Source: Synchiropus splendidus
Taxonomy: Eukaryota > Chordata > Actinopteri > Syngnathiformes > Callionymidae
Length of the DNA stretch: 64,000 nucleotides
Assembly (NCBI RefSeq): GCF_027744825.2
Contig: NC_071343.1
Location: forward strand, 9,694,866-9,758,865
Direction of reading: 5' to 3'
A program made the position numbers and the translations under genes. Shown in pieces: positions 1-15,000 of the stretch; the stretch's first letter is position 1, and each line of letters starts with the position of its first letter. The notes below the pieces were generated by a model. The model did not search any database. It saw only the letters and a program-made list of their open reading frames with translations, and was not told where the DNA came from.

Positions 1-25
1 GCTCTTCGCCTACGATGTCAAACAG
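1..25 (+). CDS. dpp10: dpp10 (A) exon, 3' part, ends YDVKQ
   Basis: The window opens inside this exon. It reads LFAYDVKQ and ends at a GTATGT donor in phase 0. It matches the gene B exon at 54046-54120, which also ends in YDVKQ. Confidence 0.85.
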
Positions 26-3000
26 GTATGTTTCATCACTGTCGACACATATAGAGGAACTATATGAAGCGAGCCTCCATACATCTCCGTTCACAGGGGA
101 TTTTTGTTAGGTTAGGACGCAAGGACAAGCCCTTGGATGCCGGCAGTGATTCATGTGTGCCTGGCAAAGCTGCATGGGGTTCAGAATGGTGCTCAGGTTT
201 TGGACCTCAGGGGAGACTCTGCCCTTGTCAAGAGTAACATCTTCAACTTTGCTGCACCGCACTTAGGGAGTCACACATTTGAGCACTCTGGCCTGAGGAA
301 GTGAGGTATTGATGTGCTGCCTCCTGGCCTCCATCAAAGCAACCTATGGATGGAGAATAAAACAAACTTCGATCATTAGAAATGAAATGAAAATGAGCAA
401 GTTAAGCACTCAAAAAAGACAATATTTGAAATGAAAATTCAAAATAATTTACATTGTGCAGCGTCGTCCAAAATTCATCTTTTTCACGTTGGACTCTTGA
501 GGCTATCTTTCCTTACATGTGGCTCATTTTGGACCATTTCTGTTGTTCGGTTGTTGGCTTTGGATTGTTGCTAGAGAAAGCTTTCGCCTTTGTTGCAGCC
601 ACAGGCAGATTAATAGACAAAACTAGCAGATCAAAAGCTTCTCCAACCCTCTCCAGTCCTCAGATCTGGCTTTGGTATTGTCATCTGATATTCTGAATCC
701 CATCCTCTCTGCTGCCCGACCATCTGTCCAGAATTCCTCCCGTGGTTCACCAGAGCCGGAGAGCTCTCCGGTCAGGGGGTGATTAGAATTCCGCCGTGGC
801 TGGCGGGCGGCTGCCAGGTCACGTCCACTCGCTAATTGCGCAGCAGGGCAAGCTTGAACCATAATTACCCGGTTTCCATCAGACGCGGGGAGATATGTAA
901 ATTGGATCTGCGGCTCTGGAAGGGATTGACTGTGAGATTTGGTGACAGGAAGATTAATCAGATCTGATTTGCATGTTTTGCACGAGGGCTTAGACTCACG
1001 CCGCGGAACAATGCGGCTAATCACCTCTGACAGTGAGGGTTTTTATGAATGCCGCGATACTGTTCATGAGGAAAAATGAATATTCTTTTTCCAAACAGTT
1101 TGTTATCAACATCTAATGGGCTGCGGAGGTGACATTTTGTCAAGGAGTGCCGAAGGTCTGTTCGATGGCGACCCGAGCCGTGTAGACCGAGTCACAATAT
1201 TTCCATTTTTTTCTTCCCTGTTGAACCGAGATGTGCGACAGTTGAGGTAGAGAAACAGAGTCAAACTTAGCAGCCTTTGACTCACAATGTCCCAGATTAA
1301 GGGTGAATCTTAACAGAATACTACAGAACTCATACAGCGGCATGTACCTCAGAATCAGAATCAGCTTTATGTAAAATAAGAATAATTTATAAAAATAAGC
1401 AATAATAATAGATGTAACTAATAAATAAACAAAAAGGGCTGTTCACGAATTCATCAGTCTGACAGCCAAGGAGAAAAAGCTGTTCTTGTGACGGGAGGTT
1501 CTGGTCTGGATTAACCGTAACCTCCTGCCTGAAAGAAGTGGTACAAACAGTCCAAAACCAGGGAAAGAAGGGTCGGCTCTGCAAGACTCTGGGCCCTGGA
1601 GACATACAGGCCATGAAGAGGTGGCAGTCTGCAACCGATCACCTTCTCAACAGAGTGCAGTCTGCTCTTGTCCGTGACTGTACCAGACGGTGATAGAGAT
1701 AGTGAGGATCAATGATGGCTGTGTAGATTCTGCCCTTTTTGCCCTTGACAGGAAGCTACTAAATCCATCCAGATTCTGGGCTGCCTCTTTGAAGCCAGGT
1801 TTAGGTCTGGAGACTGACCTGGACACGCACTGACCATAACAGGCTTCTTGCTAAGCCACAACTTTGTTTACCTGGCTTCATTCAGGGTCATTGTCAAGGT
1901 AGAAGGCCCAACCACCTTGTTCTTGCTGAGGGAACTTTTCGTCCAAGACTTGTTGAACATGATGTTATTTTTATTCCACCCTCCATGATGATGCTCTTTA
2001 GCTTCTGCTAAACACAGAACTTTCTTCTGAGAGGTAAACTCAAGAAGGGTTTGTAGAAGTGGACATTTTGATGCAGTGTGGTCCCAACTACAAGCTCCTG
2101 TTAAGATTCCTCAACAATACACTCACTCCACAAGGAGGGAGTTCGCGTCAAGCTCCAGACTTATGGTCTGATTGTATGTCTCTTCTTTCCACCATCATCA
2201 TCAAGCCTCCTGCTGAAATCTGTGGGAGCCAGAATTCTGACTCTGGCTCTTACTTATATAATGCTTTCAATGAGCGCAATGACAGAAACATATCGCAGGC
2301 TAGGATGAGGACTTGTGATGTGGTGACGTGAGACATGAAGAAATGTAATTTCTTTTTCACTAGGAAGTCGATAACCTCCTGGCCCCCCGAGTCATTGACA
2401 TCCGCTTACATCAGACCTGGGCAAAGTCTGGCCCAGGGGCCTCATGCGGCCCCATTTATGTGGCCCTCCCAGAGTCAGCGTAAAACTGTAAAACTTTAAC
2501 ATGATTTTTTTTTTTAATTAATGTAGTAATGTTAACTATTTAATATGATTTTTTTAGTGTGCAATTTTTTAGAGTGCAAATAAAATATAAGTTCCTTGTT
2601 TTATTATACGTTTTTGTATTTCCATTTGACTATTTTGTGCATATTGCCTGTCCATTAAAGGACATCGGAATTGAAAATGGATTTGGAAATGTCTGAGACA
2701 CATTCAGAATCTTTAATGTCTAATGTATTTTTCATAAAATAAGAGCCAGTTTGTGCTTTATTTTCATGAGACGAAATTTCATAAACGCACATAATATGAC
2801 TGTCAGCACTTGATTTTTCCCCCATTTAGTTTTCTTGTCATATTAAGGATTTTTTTTTATGGTTGCATGATGGCCCCTCCCTACAGTCACAGTATATAAC
2901 GTGGCCCCTCAGCCAATGTCATTGCCCACTAATGGCTTACATCAACTGCCTCAATCATCAAGGTCTTTCATTGACTCAGTTGTTCAAATCCAAACATGTT

Positions 3001-6000
3001 CCCGCAGACAGTGCCATCTGGTGGCCTCTGAAAATCAGCACACTGTTTCATGAAACCTCACCAACCCATCAATGCTGTCATGAAACTGTCCTGTCCTTGT
3101 GTTTTGGAGAAAAGTGTTGCTGCTCCGCGTGATGGAGGATAAGGAATCATCATCATGCAGAATGTGTATCCAGGAGTGATTTAAGTCCAAAAAAGGCTTC
3201 TAACCTCCCGAACTCCTGTTTGTTTGGCTTTTTCAACCCACAGGTGTCTTACAATTCTCTGGTTCCTAACTGAATCCCCTTTCAGAATTGAGCTTCACAT
3301 CACAGTCCTTTTGAAATTAAATGAATTAAATTATCATTTTAAGGCAGTCAGATTTCCTTGTTATTTTTATTTCATACTCCAATCTGCCTTCATTTTTTTA
3401 TGAATCTTTGTACGAAATATGTCCATTTGTCCATGTTTTTACACATCTCCATTTTGCGTCTTTGATCAAACCATGTTTACTCCTCTAATTCACTTCCTGT
3501 TTAATACCCTGTCATCTTTTCATTTTTTTTTTTTTTAATATATGCATTATTCCACCCACATATTCTTCTAGCATTATTTTCCTTTTGTAAATCTGCCTTT
3601 AAGACATCTTCTGTTTCATCCACCCCAAATCAATCTTTCATTTCTGGCTTGGATCTATGGCTCTTTCTTCTGTCCTTCTGTGCCCCATCTGTCCATCTTG
3701 CTTTCTTTTGTTTTCTCTTCCATCTCGTCTTAATTCTCTTTCCACCTCTTCACTCCGTCAAGCTCATGCTTTCCTGTCATTCCTAAAATCTGGTCATCTC
3801 TTATCCCCCAAATTGTCCTTCTACCATTACCTTTATTCTTTTCATGTGAGCCTTGAGACATTCTCTCGCTGTGCTCCTCCATCATTTTGTTTTTTTTTCC
3901 ATCTATTTTCTACCTCTCGATTTCCTCATTCCGATTCCTTCATTATTTGCTCGCTTTATCTTTCCACTCTTATCAGTCAGACCCTTCACTGGTTTTCTCC
4001 TTTCATCTATTTGTCAGCCTCGGTTGTAACATGATGCCCATCAATGTTACTACCCTTCCATCCTTCAGTTAAAAAGATATGATCTGAACATGTCTATATG
4101 TGGTGCCAGTCTGTTGATTCACACCCAAATAAAAAAGTTTTGTCAGACTCAAACTCAAACAGATCTTGTCAAAAATGGGTCTCAAATTCACGAGTGTTGA
4201 GCCACATTTGTCATGTTCCGTATTTCTCCGTGATTTATTTATTAGTATCACGTCCATGTTCCAGCGATTGCAGTGAACTCTGGAATACGGGCACAGAATG
4301 GAGAATATGAGACAGACAGGCGAGAGGAAATAGTCAGCACATCAGACAGAATTTCAGATCACGCCTTAAATGAATCAAACACTGGGGATATTGCTTTTCC
4401 GTTCAGGAGCCCATCAAGTGAATCCTTTGTAAAGTGACAGCATTCAAGCAAAGTTGTTTTCTTTGTATATTCTGCTGGTAAAGTCAACCAAGTTGTTGAG
4501 TTCAACAAAGTACATTAAAATGTATACTTTAAATGTATATATACTATATAACGTCTTTATATAGTATAAATAAAGATGCAGTCTTGTTGTATTTTTATTA
4601 TTAATAATTTAACTTAAGAAGTCCTAACCACCTTGTTCTTGCTGACTTGCTAACTTAACATGGTAGTTCGCACATATATGATATTACTCATACATTTATA
4701 CAGATTCAATCAATTTAATAATGCATGGTTCTAAAGTGATGACTGCTCTTTTTCTCTGTGCTTTCAAACTGTCCTCAACATGTCATTGTGTAAAACATGA
4801 TCAGAGCATTTCACCAGTCGCATCTATCAGATGTGTTGTACTCCATCCAGTAAATTTCCCCCTGATTCTTTCTGAGAGCTTCTCCAAATGACTATCGATT
4901 CAGTCTTCACCTCTAGACTGGGTGGACTGATGCCAAGCCGCCGTTATACACCTCCATCAATGAAACTCCCCCGGCACTCTTTAAACGTCTCTGATTTCTT
5001 CAGTGTTTAACTCCTGGGTGTCGGCATCCTCTTAAGTCAGTCTTTCAGGCTTCAGTTATCAAGAAAACAGACATATTTTCAGGGGACCACAAGCAAACCA
5101 TCTCCCATTTTGGAGATTTAGGAAATTTCCAGCGCAAGTGTCATTGGTACTTGCAAGTTCTCTACCATGCTCTCTCCTACTTGGGCCACCCGAAAAAAAA
5201 ACTTCTTATGAATCTCATGTTGTTGTACATAAGGCACATCACTTCATTCTGAGGTAGAAGTGTGGTGTGGTGACAACTTTCCGCGTTGTTATGTTGCTGT
5301 AGACTTTGAATAGTTTTGAGGATTGAGGATGAATGTTGTTAATGGAAAGTGGTGCTGTGTGTCGCTCTATATTTAACTTCTCCGCGCTTGTATTTGCAAA
5401 CACACCAAAACAACTCCAATTTTAGCTTTTTTGCATCAGCTGGAAAATTGACAATAATTATGATAGTGATGATAACTTTCTGCAATCATTATTTTCTCAC
5501 TATGTATAATTATTATCACAGTGTGACTCATTCATTCAAAATAATATTCAATAGCAGAGTTGCTTTTCTAATATTATAGCATCCTGCTACATAAAAGTAG
5601 ACAGTATTTAATCTTTCTACATTCAAAGCATTTTTTTTTCTTTTTTTTTTGACACTGTCGGTGTGTCGTGTCGCTTAGGTAGTTAAAAAACAAAATCCAA
5701 AAACTAGAAAAAAAAAGTTACTTTTACCTTGAAATTCATAATGGAACAAGATAAGATGCATTATCTCAAAACAAGTCCCTCCATCTTGCTGAAATGTTCA
5801 CTGAATCTATTTTAAATCAACATGAAAAATGTTGACGAAATTTAAGACTAATATGTTTTAAACAGTGTGATGTTGCTCAGTACTAACATCATACACTTAT
5901 TCCAGTACACAGAACTCGATTACATGATGGTGAGTCCATGAGACAGAAGATCTTCTTCCATGAGGAAGCAGCTAAGACTAACCAAGCTGAGGCAAGCAGA

Positions 6001-9000
6001 CACATGACTCATAGGTTAATGTAAATTTGCAGCACTTATTTATTGACTGAAAGTGTGAGTTGTCTGCCGGCGACTTTCTGTAGCTACTCCTTTCAAATCT
6101 GTGAAGGATTCAAGCTAAACACGTCCGAAATCTTTCCATCGACTGCCTCCTGAGGCTCTGAGAACACAATGGTGTTTTGAGTTGTCCCTGTTGCAACTCA
6201 CATTTGTATCAACAGCTAAATCATTGAATTCATTTGCGGGGATTTTTCCAGGGAACCATGTTTGATTCTAACAGCCTATGGTGGAGGCAGAAGGCCGTGA
6301 TCGAATCCATCCGGTTATTGATGAACTCTTTGCCGCTCTGTTCAGTAAAGCAAGTTGCCGGCAGCCACTGGACACTCTGAGTGAGAAGGAGGAGAATAAA
6401 AAATTCAAAAGGCGAGCGCTAACAGCCTGTGGGGAATGACCTGAAATGAACTCCATCTTGGACAAGAGCTACCAGAGTGATGCAGAGCTCTTGTAGCCTC
6501 TGGCTCATTCCCTCAATGTGTACTAGGGAGCACTTAAAGCTCTCGTTTGTGCCGCCGGTGTGCACAATACTTCTGCTGTAACGGCCTCGGCTAAATGAAA
6601 AGGTGCTGATGGCCTTTTCTCTGGAGTGAGGGTTGTTTTTCTTCCTCCCCTGCCTGATGCTCACTACCTGTCCCGCTGATTTGAGGATATATTTGGAGGT
6701 GCTTCGGCATCACTGAGTATTGTTCCTTTACTGGTTGGTGTGCAATCCATTTAACTTGCTGAGAGAGCTTCATGATGGCCCCCACTGGGACGACCAGGTG
6801 CTCCACTATATTAGCTTGTCTGCTGCATCGTGGTCGAGGCTGGTACTTCCCTGCCCTTTTTCAATGAACAGCATTGCTATTGTAGAAGCATCAGTATCTT
6901 CCTGCTTCCCTGACAGGCAACTCATACGCAGAGAAGCGACACACGGACCACGGATCCTTTGTCAAAGCCATTTATCTGTCAGACAGTGAGAGCGATAAAT
7001 GCGACAAAGAAGCTCATTTGTGTTTCCGCACCTTTGTGTAGTTTAGCTCATGCACACTGCTCACCTGTTCGCTTCCCATCAGGGTGTGATTCTGGGAAAC
7101 AGATACAGATGCTTACACGCCGGGTAGACAGGATGGTGGATGTGAGCACCAGCACCTGCTTGAGGGAACAAGAATCACTGAAAAATGGAAGAAATCCATC
7201 TTTATCCACACTGTCACCCAGTAGGGACTCAAAATAAAGCTGCACCGACTCTACATATAGAGGAGCTAAGTAAGAGTTCTCCATTTCGCAGAGGTCCCCT
7301 TTCTTTTGATTGTTACAAATTGTATTTTAAGATACATATAAATGAGTGAGTGAGGTGTTTTATCAACATGAAAGAGTCCTAGCTGCATTTTCTCTCCCCC
7401 GTGGCTCCCGTGTTCTCGGAGGTCTGTGCTGCAACGGAGAGTGTTGCGACAGCTGCAGTGTACTGTCACACATTGTTTGTCTGTCAACATCACTTCACTT
7501 AATGCTGAACCCTGTTTTCGAAACCTGTTAAAAAAAATGACAGTGCGATATGTTTTAAAGCCTAGAAACAAAAGAAGTGGTTGGAGTTAGGACGTGATGG
7601 TCATGAGCTCCCAGCATCAGTATACTTCAGATGGCATGTGCCATGTACAGCATCTTATGTCACGGTGCTGTAATTTGAGCATTTGAGAAACAAAGGCAGT
7701 TATCAAGAATGAATGTTAAACTCTAACCCCAACCTCCATCTTTTAGATCAGTGATTCTGAGTCATAGGGCCGGGGCCGCTAAAAGTTTTTTTGTTTTGCA
7801 CTTTTGGGCCGTGAGGGCCGCGAGATGCTCAGTTTTAATACATGAGCCACGTACTTTATGGTGGCAGTAGTGTGCCACTGCATTGACTTGACAGCTGCAA
7901 ATCTGTGAGAGTTACCAACTATGGCGAAGTTCTGAAAGAAAAAAGATTAAGAAGGTGATGCTGCCGTCAACAATAAAACTGTTCATGAAACCACCTGTTG
8001 AAGCAGTTTTGAAAATTAATTATTATTGCAATAATTTCATTTACACTTATATATTGTTTTTATTTTAAAGAAAGTATTTTTTTTATTTTACGATATTTAG
8101 ACATGGTTTATTATATTTATTTTATTCAGAATTTTATTCTTTTTTTTTTTTTTTTTTTTTCAATTTTCTCAACCGTTGCGTGAAGTGTATTTTTTTTTTT
8201 CTTTAGTGGATTTGATGAATGTGACTTGCACCTCGTTCTACAACTGGTTGGACTGGTTTCGATGACAAATACATATCTTTGCGATGATCGCATGGCTGCA
8301 TGTAATTTCACAAGATTTTGGATTGTTTACATTGAAGTAGATTAAATATGGTTGGTGATTACATAATCAAGAGTAATGAATTAGTTCTATTGAACGGGCC
8401 CCGGGTCCATTTGTTCTGAGAAAGGCGGGCCCCGAGATCAAAAAGGTTAAGAACCCCGGTTTTAGATGACGTGCTTCCCACTCCCTTCACAAAATGTTGC
8501 AGAGCGCAAAACATACTTGAATTTAATGTGTCGACATGCGACTGACTTTCTCTTCACTCCGGGACACAAAAGTGCACAGCAGAGTAGTTGATATTCTAAC
8601 TCCTGCATGAGAATGTGAAGGAATATGAATTGAAATCCAACACGACTATGTCGAGATAGCCAGCGCACTTATTAGCTACTTGAACAACAGATTTGACATC
8701 AAAAACTCTCCAGAAACAAACATTTCATCATGGCTCTGTTGACTGAAATTAAAAGAACAAACAACTTCACCAGTACAGTACTACCTTGGTTTTCGAACGT
8801 CCTGGAATTTGAACAAATCGGAGTTTGAACAAAAATGTGGAGATTTTTTTGCTTCTGATTTCGAACGAAAATCCAGAACTCGAACGCCCCCGAAAAAAGC
8901 CAGAAAAAACATAACGTGCGCGGACCGATCAGCTGACCTACGACGCGCTTTGTTATTGTCTATAACGCAGCCTCTGTATGCAGACGTGTCCCGTTAGCTA

Positions 9001-12000
9001 CATTTACTGACTGTTTTTTCTTCATATTGGGGTATAAAACCTTTCCTGTCTCCACACTGGACCGTGGTAGAGTGTCACAGGGGAGGTGCTCGCTCTCCAC
9101 ACCTCCACTCCAGGGTTTGATGTCCTGTTGTGGGCTGGAGCTGGGACAGGGATGAGGCGAGTCTGGGACAGAGCGTGACTTGGTTTATGACTTTGTCACA
9201 GCCAAACTGCACAGAAGCGCACATTCAGAGCTGGACACGCACCGGGCACCTCTTCACTTCTGGAGAGACGTCACTCACTCGGCAACCCCTCCCACATGCA
9301 GCGGCCACACACATAGAGGAACAGCGCACCTGCAGCAGACACTCTACATTCACTCCTACAAAAGCCTATTTTAAGGCTTGGAACGCATTATTCCTTTTTC
9401 CATTCATTGTAATGGGAAAAAATTGATTCAGATTTCGAACAAATCGCTTCTCGAACGGCCGTCTGGAACAGATTGCGGTCGAGAACCGAGGTACCACTGT
9501 ATTTGGGAATGTTTTGAAACCTATTTCCCTACACATAATGTCAAAATGACAAGCTTGTTTATCTTTCACACATCCGAAAATGTGTAGCAACCTATTCTTT
9601 GTGCTGCGATTCATATTAGAACGTCACCATTTTAAGCCATTTTTTCCAGTTTCTAGTTTGCTCTCTCACCCTCCACTGAAGAAGTGCTCACATATATGAG
9701 TCGACTATAGGCCTTTGTTGGATGGAGCAGAGTTCATCTAAATCCTTTAATGCTATTGAGAACTTATAATTGCTTAGCTTTTTGTAAAATGACAGCCACA
9801 TCTCAAGTTATCAGCGGTTCCGTTGGTTCCGCGGCTAAAACGGAGGCATGATTAAAGATGAAAATGGCTGCTGGAACCTATTTCTGCGTCCCCCTCATCA
9901 ACCGCGATTACACTTCTATTATCATGTCAGGCTCCGGCTTCCAGACGAGGGGAGCCAGACAGTTTGACACGCTCTGCTCCGTCACTTTGAGCGCTCCCGT
10001 CGTCTCCTGGCGTCTCAGAGCAGAGGCGCGTGTCGGAGACGGCCTTCTCGTCCCCAGAGCTGTCACCCATGCAAATGGCATCGTCTCCAGATTGTATCAC
10101 GGAGCCAGCCAGCCCTCCGTTTAGTTTGATGCCGCGTTTTTTCCTTCCTCTTTTCATTTCTCTGTCACAGTGTCAATTTTGTGCGTTGCCGCCGCTGCTC
10201 CTCTTGTTAATGTGTCAGACGCTGGTGGTTTAATCTCTCCATCTGTCTTTATTCGCCTCCAGGTTTACCGTCACTCCTACATGGCGTCCTACAGTATCTA
10301 CAACATTCACACTCGGTAAGTGTCAAGTTCTGTCATGCATAAGTCCCCGTCAGAGACTAACTTCAAAAAGGAAAAAAAGAGAGACACGAGGACCACCTTC
10401 TTTTTCACGTTCATCATTGCTGCGTTTTTCAATTGCCGTTGCTAGCAAGACTTTTGAAATCATGACGAATTCAGGACTCACTTGTCACTCATGACTTCCC
10501 CTCTCATTGTGTGTCCAGGGAGGTTTGGGAGCTGGACCCTCCAGAGGTGGAGAACTCTGTCCTCCAGTACGCTGCCTGGGGTGTTCAAGGACAGCAGCTG
10601 GTGAGACGCTATTACTTGTCTCTGTATGTACGAGTTCGTCTTTGTGACTTTGTTTATCCTGCTTTGTGGGGACCAGTTCTTGACAAAACACTATCCTTGG
10701 CAGGACCATATGACATTGTGGGGAAATTTGGCTGGTCCCCACGAGGTTAAGCCTCAATTTGAGGATGAAGACTTCAAAATATCTGGGTTATTATATATAT
10801 TATATACAATTATTTTTGAGGCAATTTTTCTAGGAAAGCATTATGGCAATGAGCGGTCTCCATGAAGATGCAAATGTGTATGTGTCGGGCACAATTCTTG
10901 GAAACACACCTACTTGAGAGGGAAACTTGCTTTCCCAGGACCACACAGGTTTAGTCCTTGAGGATTTAAACTTCTTAAGAACTCCTTTATTGTAATTGGG
11001 TTTAGGTTTGCTTCAAAGTCCTGGTTAAGATTAGCCATTTGTTTTGGATGGTTAAGTTTAGGGTGAGAGGCTGGGGAAAGGGTTTTTCAGTGGGTGTCAT
11101 GTGTCCTTTTGTGTTCATCTTCTCATGTATTTTGCTACTGTGATTTTGCCCTTTTTTTTGTGTGTAGTCTTTGTGTAAGCCTTTTTCTTGGTTTTATATG
11201 TAAATGAGTCATGAAGCATTTGTGTATCTTTATGTCCAGTCTGTATGTTTTTTTCGTATCGTATTAGTGATCCTGTGTATGTGGATGTGTTTGTGTCACG
11301 GCAACTTATAAATTTGAGTGTTTCAAATTTTCCCTGCAAAATCCGAGAAAATAAAAATTTTCTTTGTCTTTATCTTCCACAAGCAGAAGAACCATCTACA
11401 GCTTAGCAGAGCTTCTTTGTCCACACTCGCACATTTTAGCATGAAGTGCCAGCGCATAAATCAAATCCTCTTCCATTAGGAAGCCATTATGACGGGAAGT
11501 CAGTGGCAGCCGATGAATGTGAAGGATTTCTGGCTGTGAAGAGGCACAGACAGCATCATTAGCCCGAGCAGCGACTTCTCTCACAATGACTTGATGTTTG
11601 CTTCAAAGTCAAAGTGAAGTAATGTGCTGGGATTGTACGTCTTTACATTACGGAGATGTCAGGAGCGTTTCGAAAGGCTTTGCTGCTGCTGGTGCTCATG
11701 CTATTTTCTCATGCAGGAAATGTCAATAATCCTTTTAGTTTCAGCCTCTGCGTTCAGTCAGAGGACTCATTCATTATACCACCAGTACATGAAGTCACCA
11801 CCAAGGCTGTGCTCTTATACTCTCCACAGCTGTGGAGTCGCTCTCCTCATCCAGACATGGCGTTAGACCTCGTGTGCCGCTCAGTGACTTGACATTCTCC
11901 TGTTCCCATCTGCAAATACGTAAAACAAAATGAAACGATTAGCTGTAGAATTTGTTTCAAAAGACAATGATTTACATTTTTCACTTCTGAAATTGTGAGC

Positions 12001-15000
12001 ATGCCAATACCAGTACCATTGCAATCTGATGCCTGTGCTCTGTATGCTTTAATATTTCCCTCATGTTTGCTGATTGTGTACTGGAAAAAGCATCTTCATG
12101 TCAGTATAATACAAACAAATGTTGGAACTTTCACATTGACAGTCAATATTTATTAAATCCAAGACGGTTATTTGTATGAGGTAAATGATGTGACTCTTTT
12201 GAACAGCAAGAATCCATTCACTCGTTCTTTTAGGATGAATAAATTTTAAAATAATAAAGGAGCAATAATAATAAAAAATAATAAAGGAGTTTCTGGCATT
12301 TATTTTAAATCAAAGTTAAAAGTGACCTGAGACATGATGTCGTAAGTGCGACATCATCGACACAACGTCGTAGCTGCAGTTTGTCTACATGCACAGAAGC
12401 CTCGCTCGTGTACTTCAGTCCAGCTGACTCACATGTACTGAAAATACTGCTTAAGTACTGAAGTAGCTGCACACAGTGCTCCTGGTGAATCACTGCAAAC
12501 TGTGGAATGGGTTTCCTGAATGAAGGCGTGTGTCATTGGTATTTCACCAGGCGACAAGAAGCTCGACTCGGCTCAGTCGGAAATCTTCGCTGGTTTGCTC
12601 GGGAATCTCCGATGCATCCTTAGTTTGTACGACCTTTTAGGCTATTTATCGCAGCCTCAAACTCCTGTCTGACAAAAGTGCTACTGAGTAGTTTGTCAAC
12701 AGAATAGAATTGTCATTGAATTGCTCCTTTTAATAAAAATGTTTGGGATAACTGATGAAGCAACAGCACTGAAAACCACACAGCACATGCTGCAATATCT
12801 AACTGTCATGTGACATCTCAAATAACTTGAATTCATCATTCAATACATTCAAAAACAACCACAAAAGTCTCAGGAAATGTGGGAGCCGTAAAAAATGAAT
12901 ATACATGAGTGACACCGAGTTTCAAAGACAGGAAGTTGGGTTTGTTACTGGCAGAAAATCGATCTGTGTTGCAACCAGATCCGACCCCTTTGAGAAAACA
13001 CATCTTAGCCGCTCTTCATCACCGCGAACGCGCGGCCCGAGATGGGACGCTGCGTAGTTACAGCTCCCACAACGTTCACATTTGTCGCTCCTGACCTTTC
13101 GTGGGAGCAGCCAATTTCTGCTCACCTCAGCTTGAACTGAAACTGGAGCGAAAGCAGTAATTGAATCTGAAATTGCACCAAATGTCAGTGGAAGGAAGTG
13201 GAGATTCAATCATGTTGCTGCCGCGATGGTGATGTTTGAACCCCAGAAGTGTAACGGCATGACAGGTCTTTTTCTTTTTAATTATTTCAAATTTTTATTT
13301 TGAAAAAGAAACGAAAGAAAGAGAGAAAATAAAGCCTGTCAGGGCAAGCATGAGCCCCAACACCGGGTGAGGATACTTTTAATAGCCGTCATAAATAACA
13401 CTGGAGTGCACCTTGTCATGAACCAGAGAGGTCGAGCTTCCATCTGATTTCCATATTTCTGCAGTCCTGAAATATCAAACGCTGGATTCAACGTCTTTGG
13501 TAATGAGCTGTTTTTCATAAAGAATGCTGTCTGCAGATGGTGCCTTTGTTGCACGTCGGCTGTTACTGTAAATAATTGTTTCTCCGCGGCGTTGAGCACA
13601 TCCCGCCTTCTGGACTGATGATGATGATGATGATGTCTTGATGGCTTCCAGCCAGACAGCAGAAGGCCGAGATGAGAGCAGAGAGAAACCATTTCACTCA
13701 CCGATTCTTGACAAGTGATCACGTTCTGGCTCAGACTGGAGCTGGAGGAGTAAATCTGCGGTTGTTTTTGACGTGCACAATGAAATGAAACTGGATGGAT
13801 GCTTATTTGCACACCAGATGTAAAAGAAGTTATAAAGAAAAAATGGGTTTTTGTTTGCTTTATCTCCTTAGATCTACATCTTTGAGAACAACATCTACTA
13901 TCAGTCGGATGTGAAGAGTAATTCCCTCAGACTGACCTCGTCCGGAAAGGAAGGTGTTGTCTTCAATGGCATTGCGGACTGGCTTTATGAAGGTAACGCT
14001 GGGATTCTTCTCTGACTTCTATGTTCTTTTCATCCTGTTGTCCAGCACATATTTTTTTCTTTTTTTTTGAGTGATTCAAGTTAATATCCATAGATTCTTT
14101 TTTTGAATCAATTTTAGTTCAACGCTTCTGGTTCAGTTTTCTCATCAACCACTATTTTTTAGAATGAGGAAAGAGTGTTTAGGAAAGACTGTTCTGAAGT
14201 GCGGTGAGGCTTCGTGAAACAGTGTAAAGTGTAGTGCCCAGAAGATGGCACGTTTTGCTCTAAAACCCTTCGAACTTTAAAGAAACTTGGCATCAGTTGT
14301 TAAACCAAGAGCACTCCCTTTTGGAGCTCTGAAATTGAGCACACTGTTTCATGAAGCCTCACCAGCCCAGCACTACAATAATGGAAACTGACTTTACTAC
14401 TCAGACCAAGGAAACTGTGCCAGTGCGAGTTTCATCTTCTGACTTACTTTTCCCTCAGAGGCTGGTCACCTTCCAACACTTTGAACTATACTACACCTTC
14501 ACCCTGACTTTTTTTGTTAAATGGTACTGGAAATGGCTCTTATATAGCGCTTTCCGTGGTTATTCAGCAACCAAAGCACATTACACTTGTGACAGACTAA
14601 TAAGGCTTCATGAAACAGTGTCTTCACTTCCATAGCTCGGAAGGTGCCGCTCTAGGTTTAGAAATACAGTGAGGTTTTAGTTAAATAGTTGTTGGAACTT
14701 AAAGCTTTCAGCACAGAGTAGTGGGCTCAGAAAATCATGACACTGTTTCATGAAGCCTCACCAGCCCTCAGCTACTTTACACTAAGTCACCCTAACACAC
14801 ATGGCAGTTGGCTGCTGGGGTTAATTGTTTTGCTCAGGGGGAGTGACACAGACACGGTAGTTGGCCGACCACTCTACCATCTGAGTTATGTCGCACCAGT
14901 TTCGACCCATGTGATCACCTCATGAGCATGAATGAATCTCATTGGTTGTCACGCCCTTCCTTCAAGTTGTAGCTCTAACATCCAACACGATTCCTCTCCA

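Larger units (their letters stand above)
26..10262 (+). other. Large intron of gene A (10.2 kb)
   Basis: The intron holds a LINE fragment (1350-1745), two hAT-like elements (2412-2934, 7749-8459), a TA-flanked element (8776-9499), a half foldback repeat near 3012-3064 and a long pyrimidine-rich tract near 3500-4000. Unique GC-balanced blocks near 755-1020, 6280-6960 and 9780-10140 may be regulatory. No coding exon was supported. Confidence 0.7.

Noticed and set aside
3657..4034. 125-codon frame rich in Ser, Phe, Leu
   Set aside because: A pyrimidine-rich intronic tract without protein similarity or splice support.
13339..13812. 157-codon minus-strand frame
   Set aside because: Low-complexity His run and no recognised domain; it lies in a gene A intron on the opposite strand.
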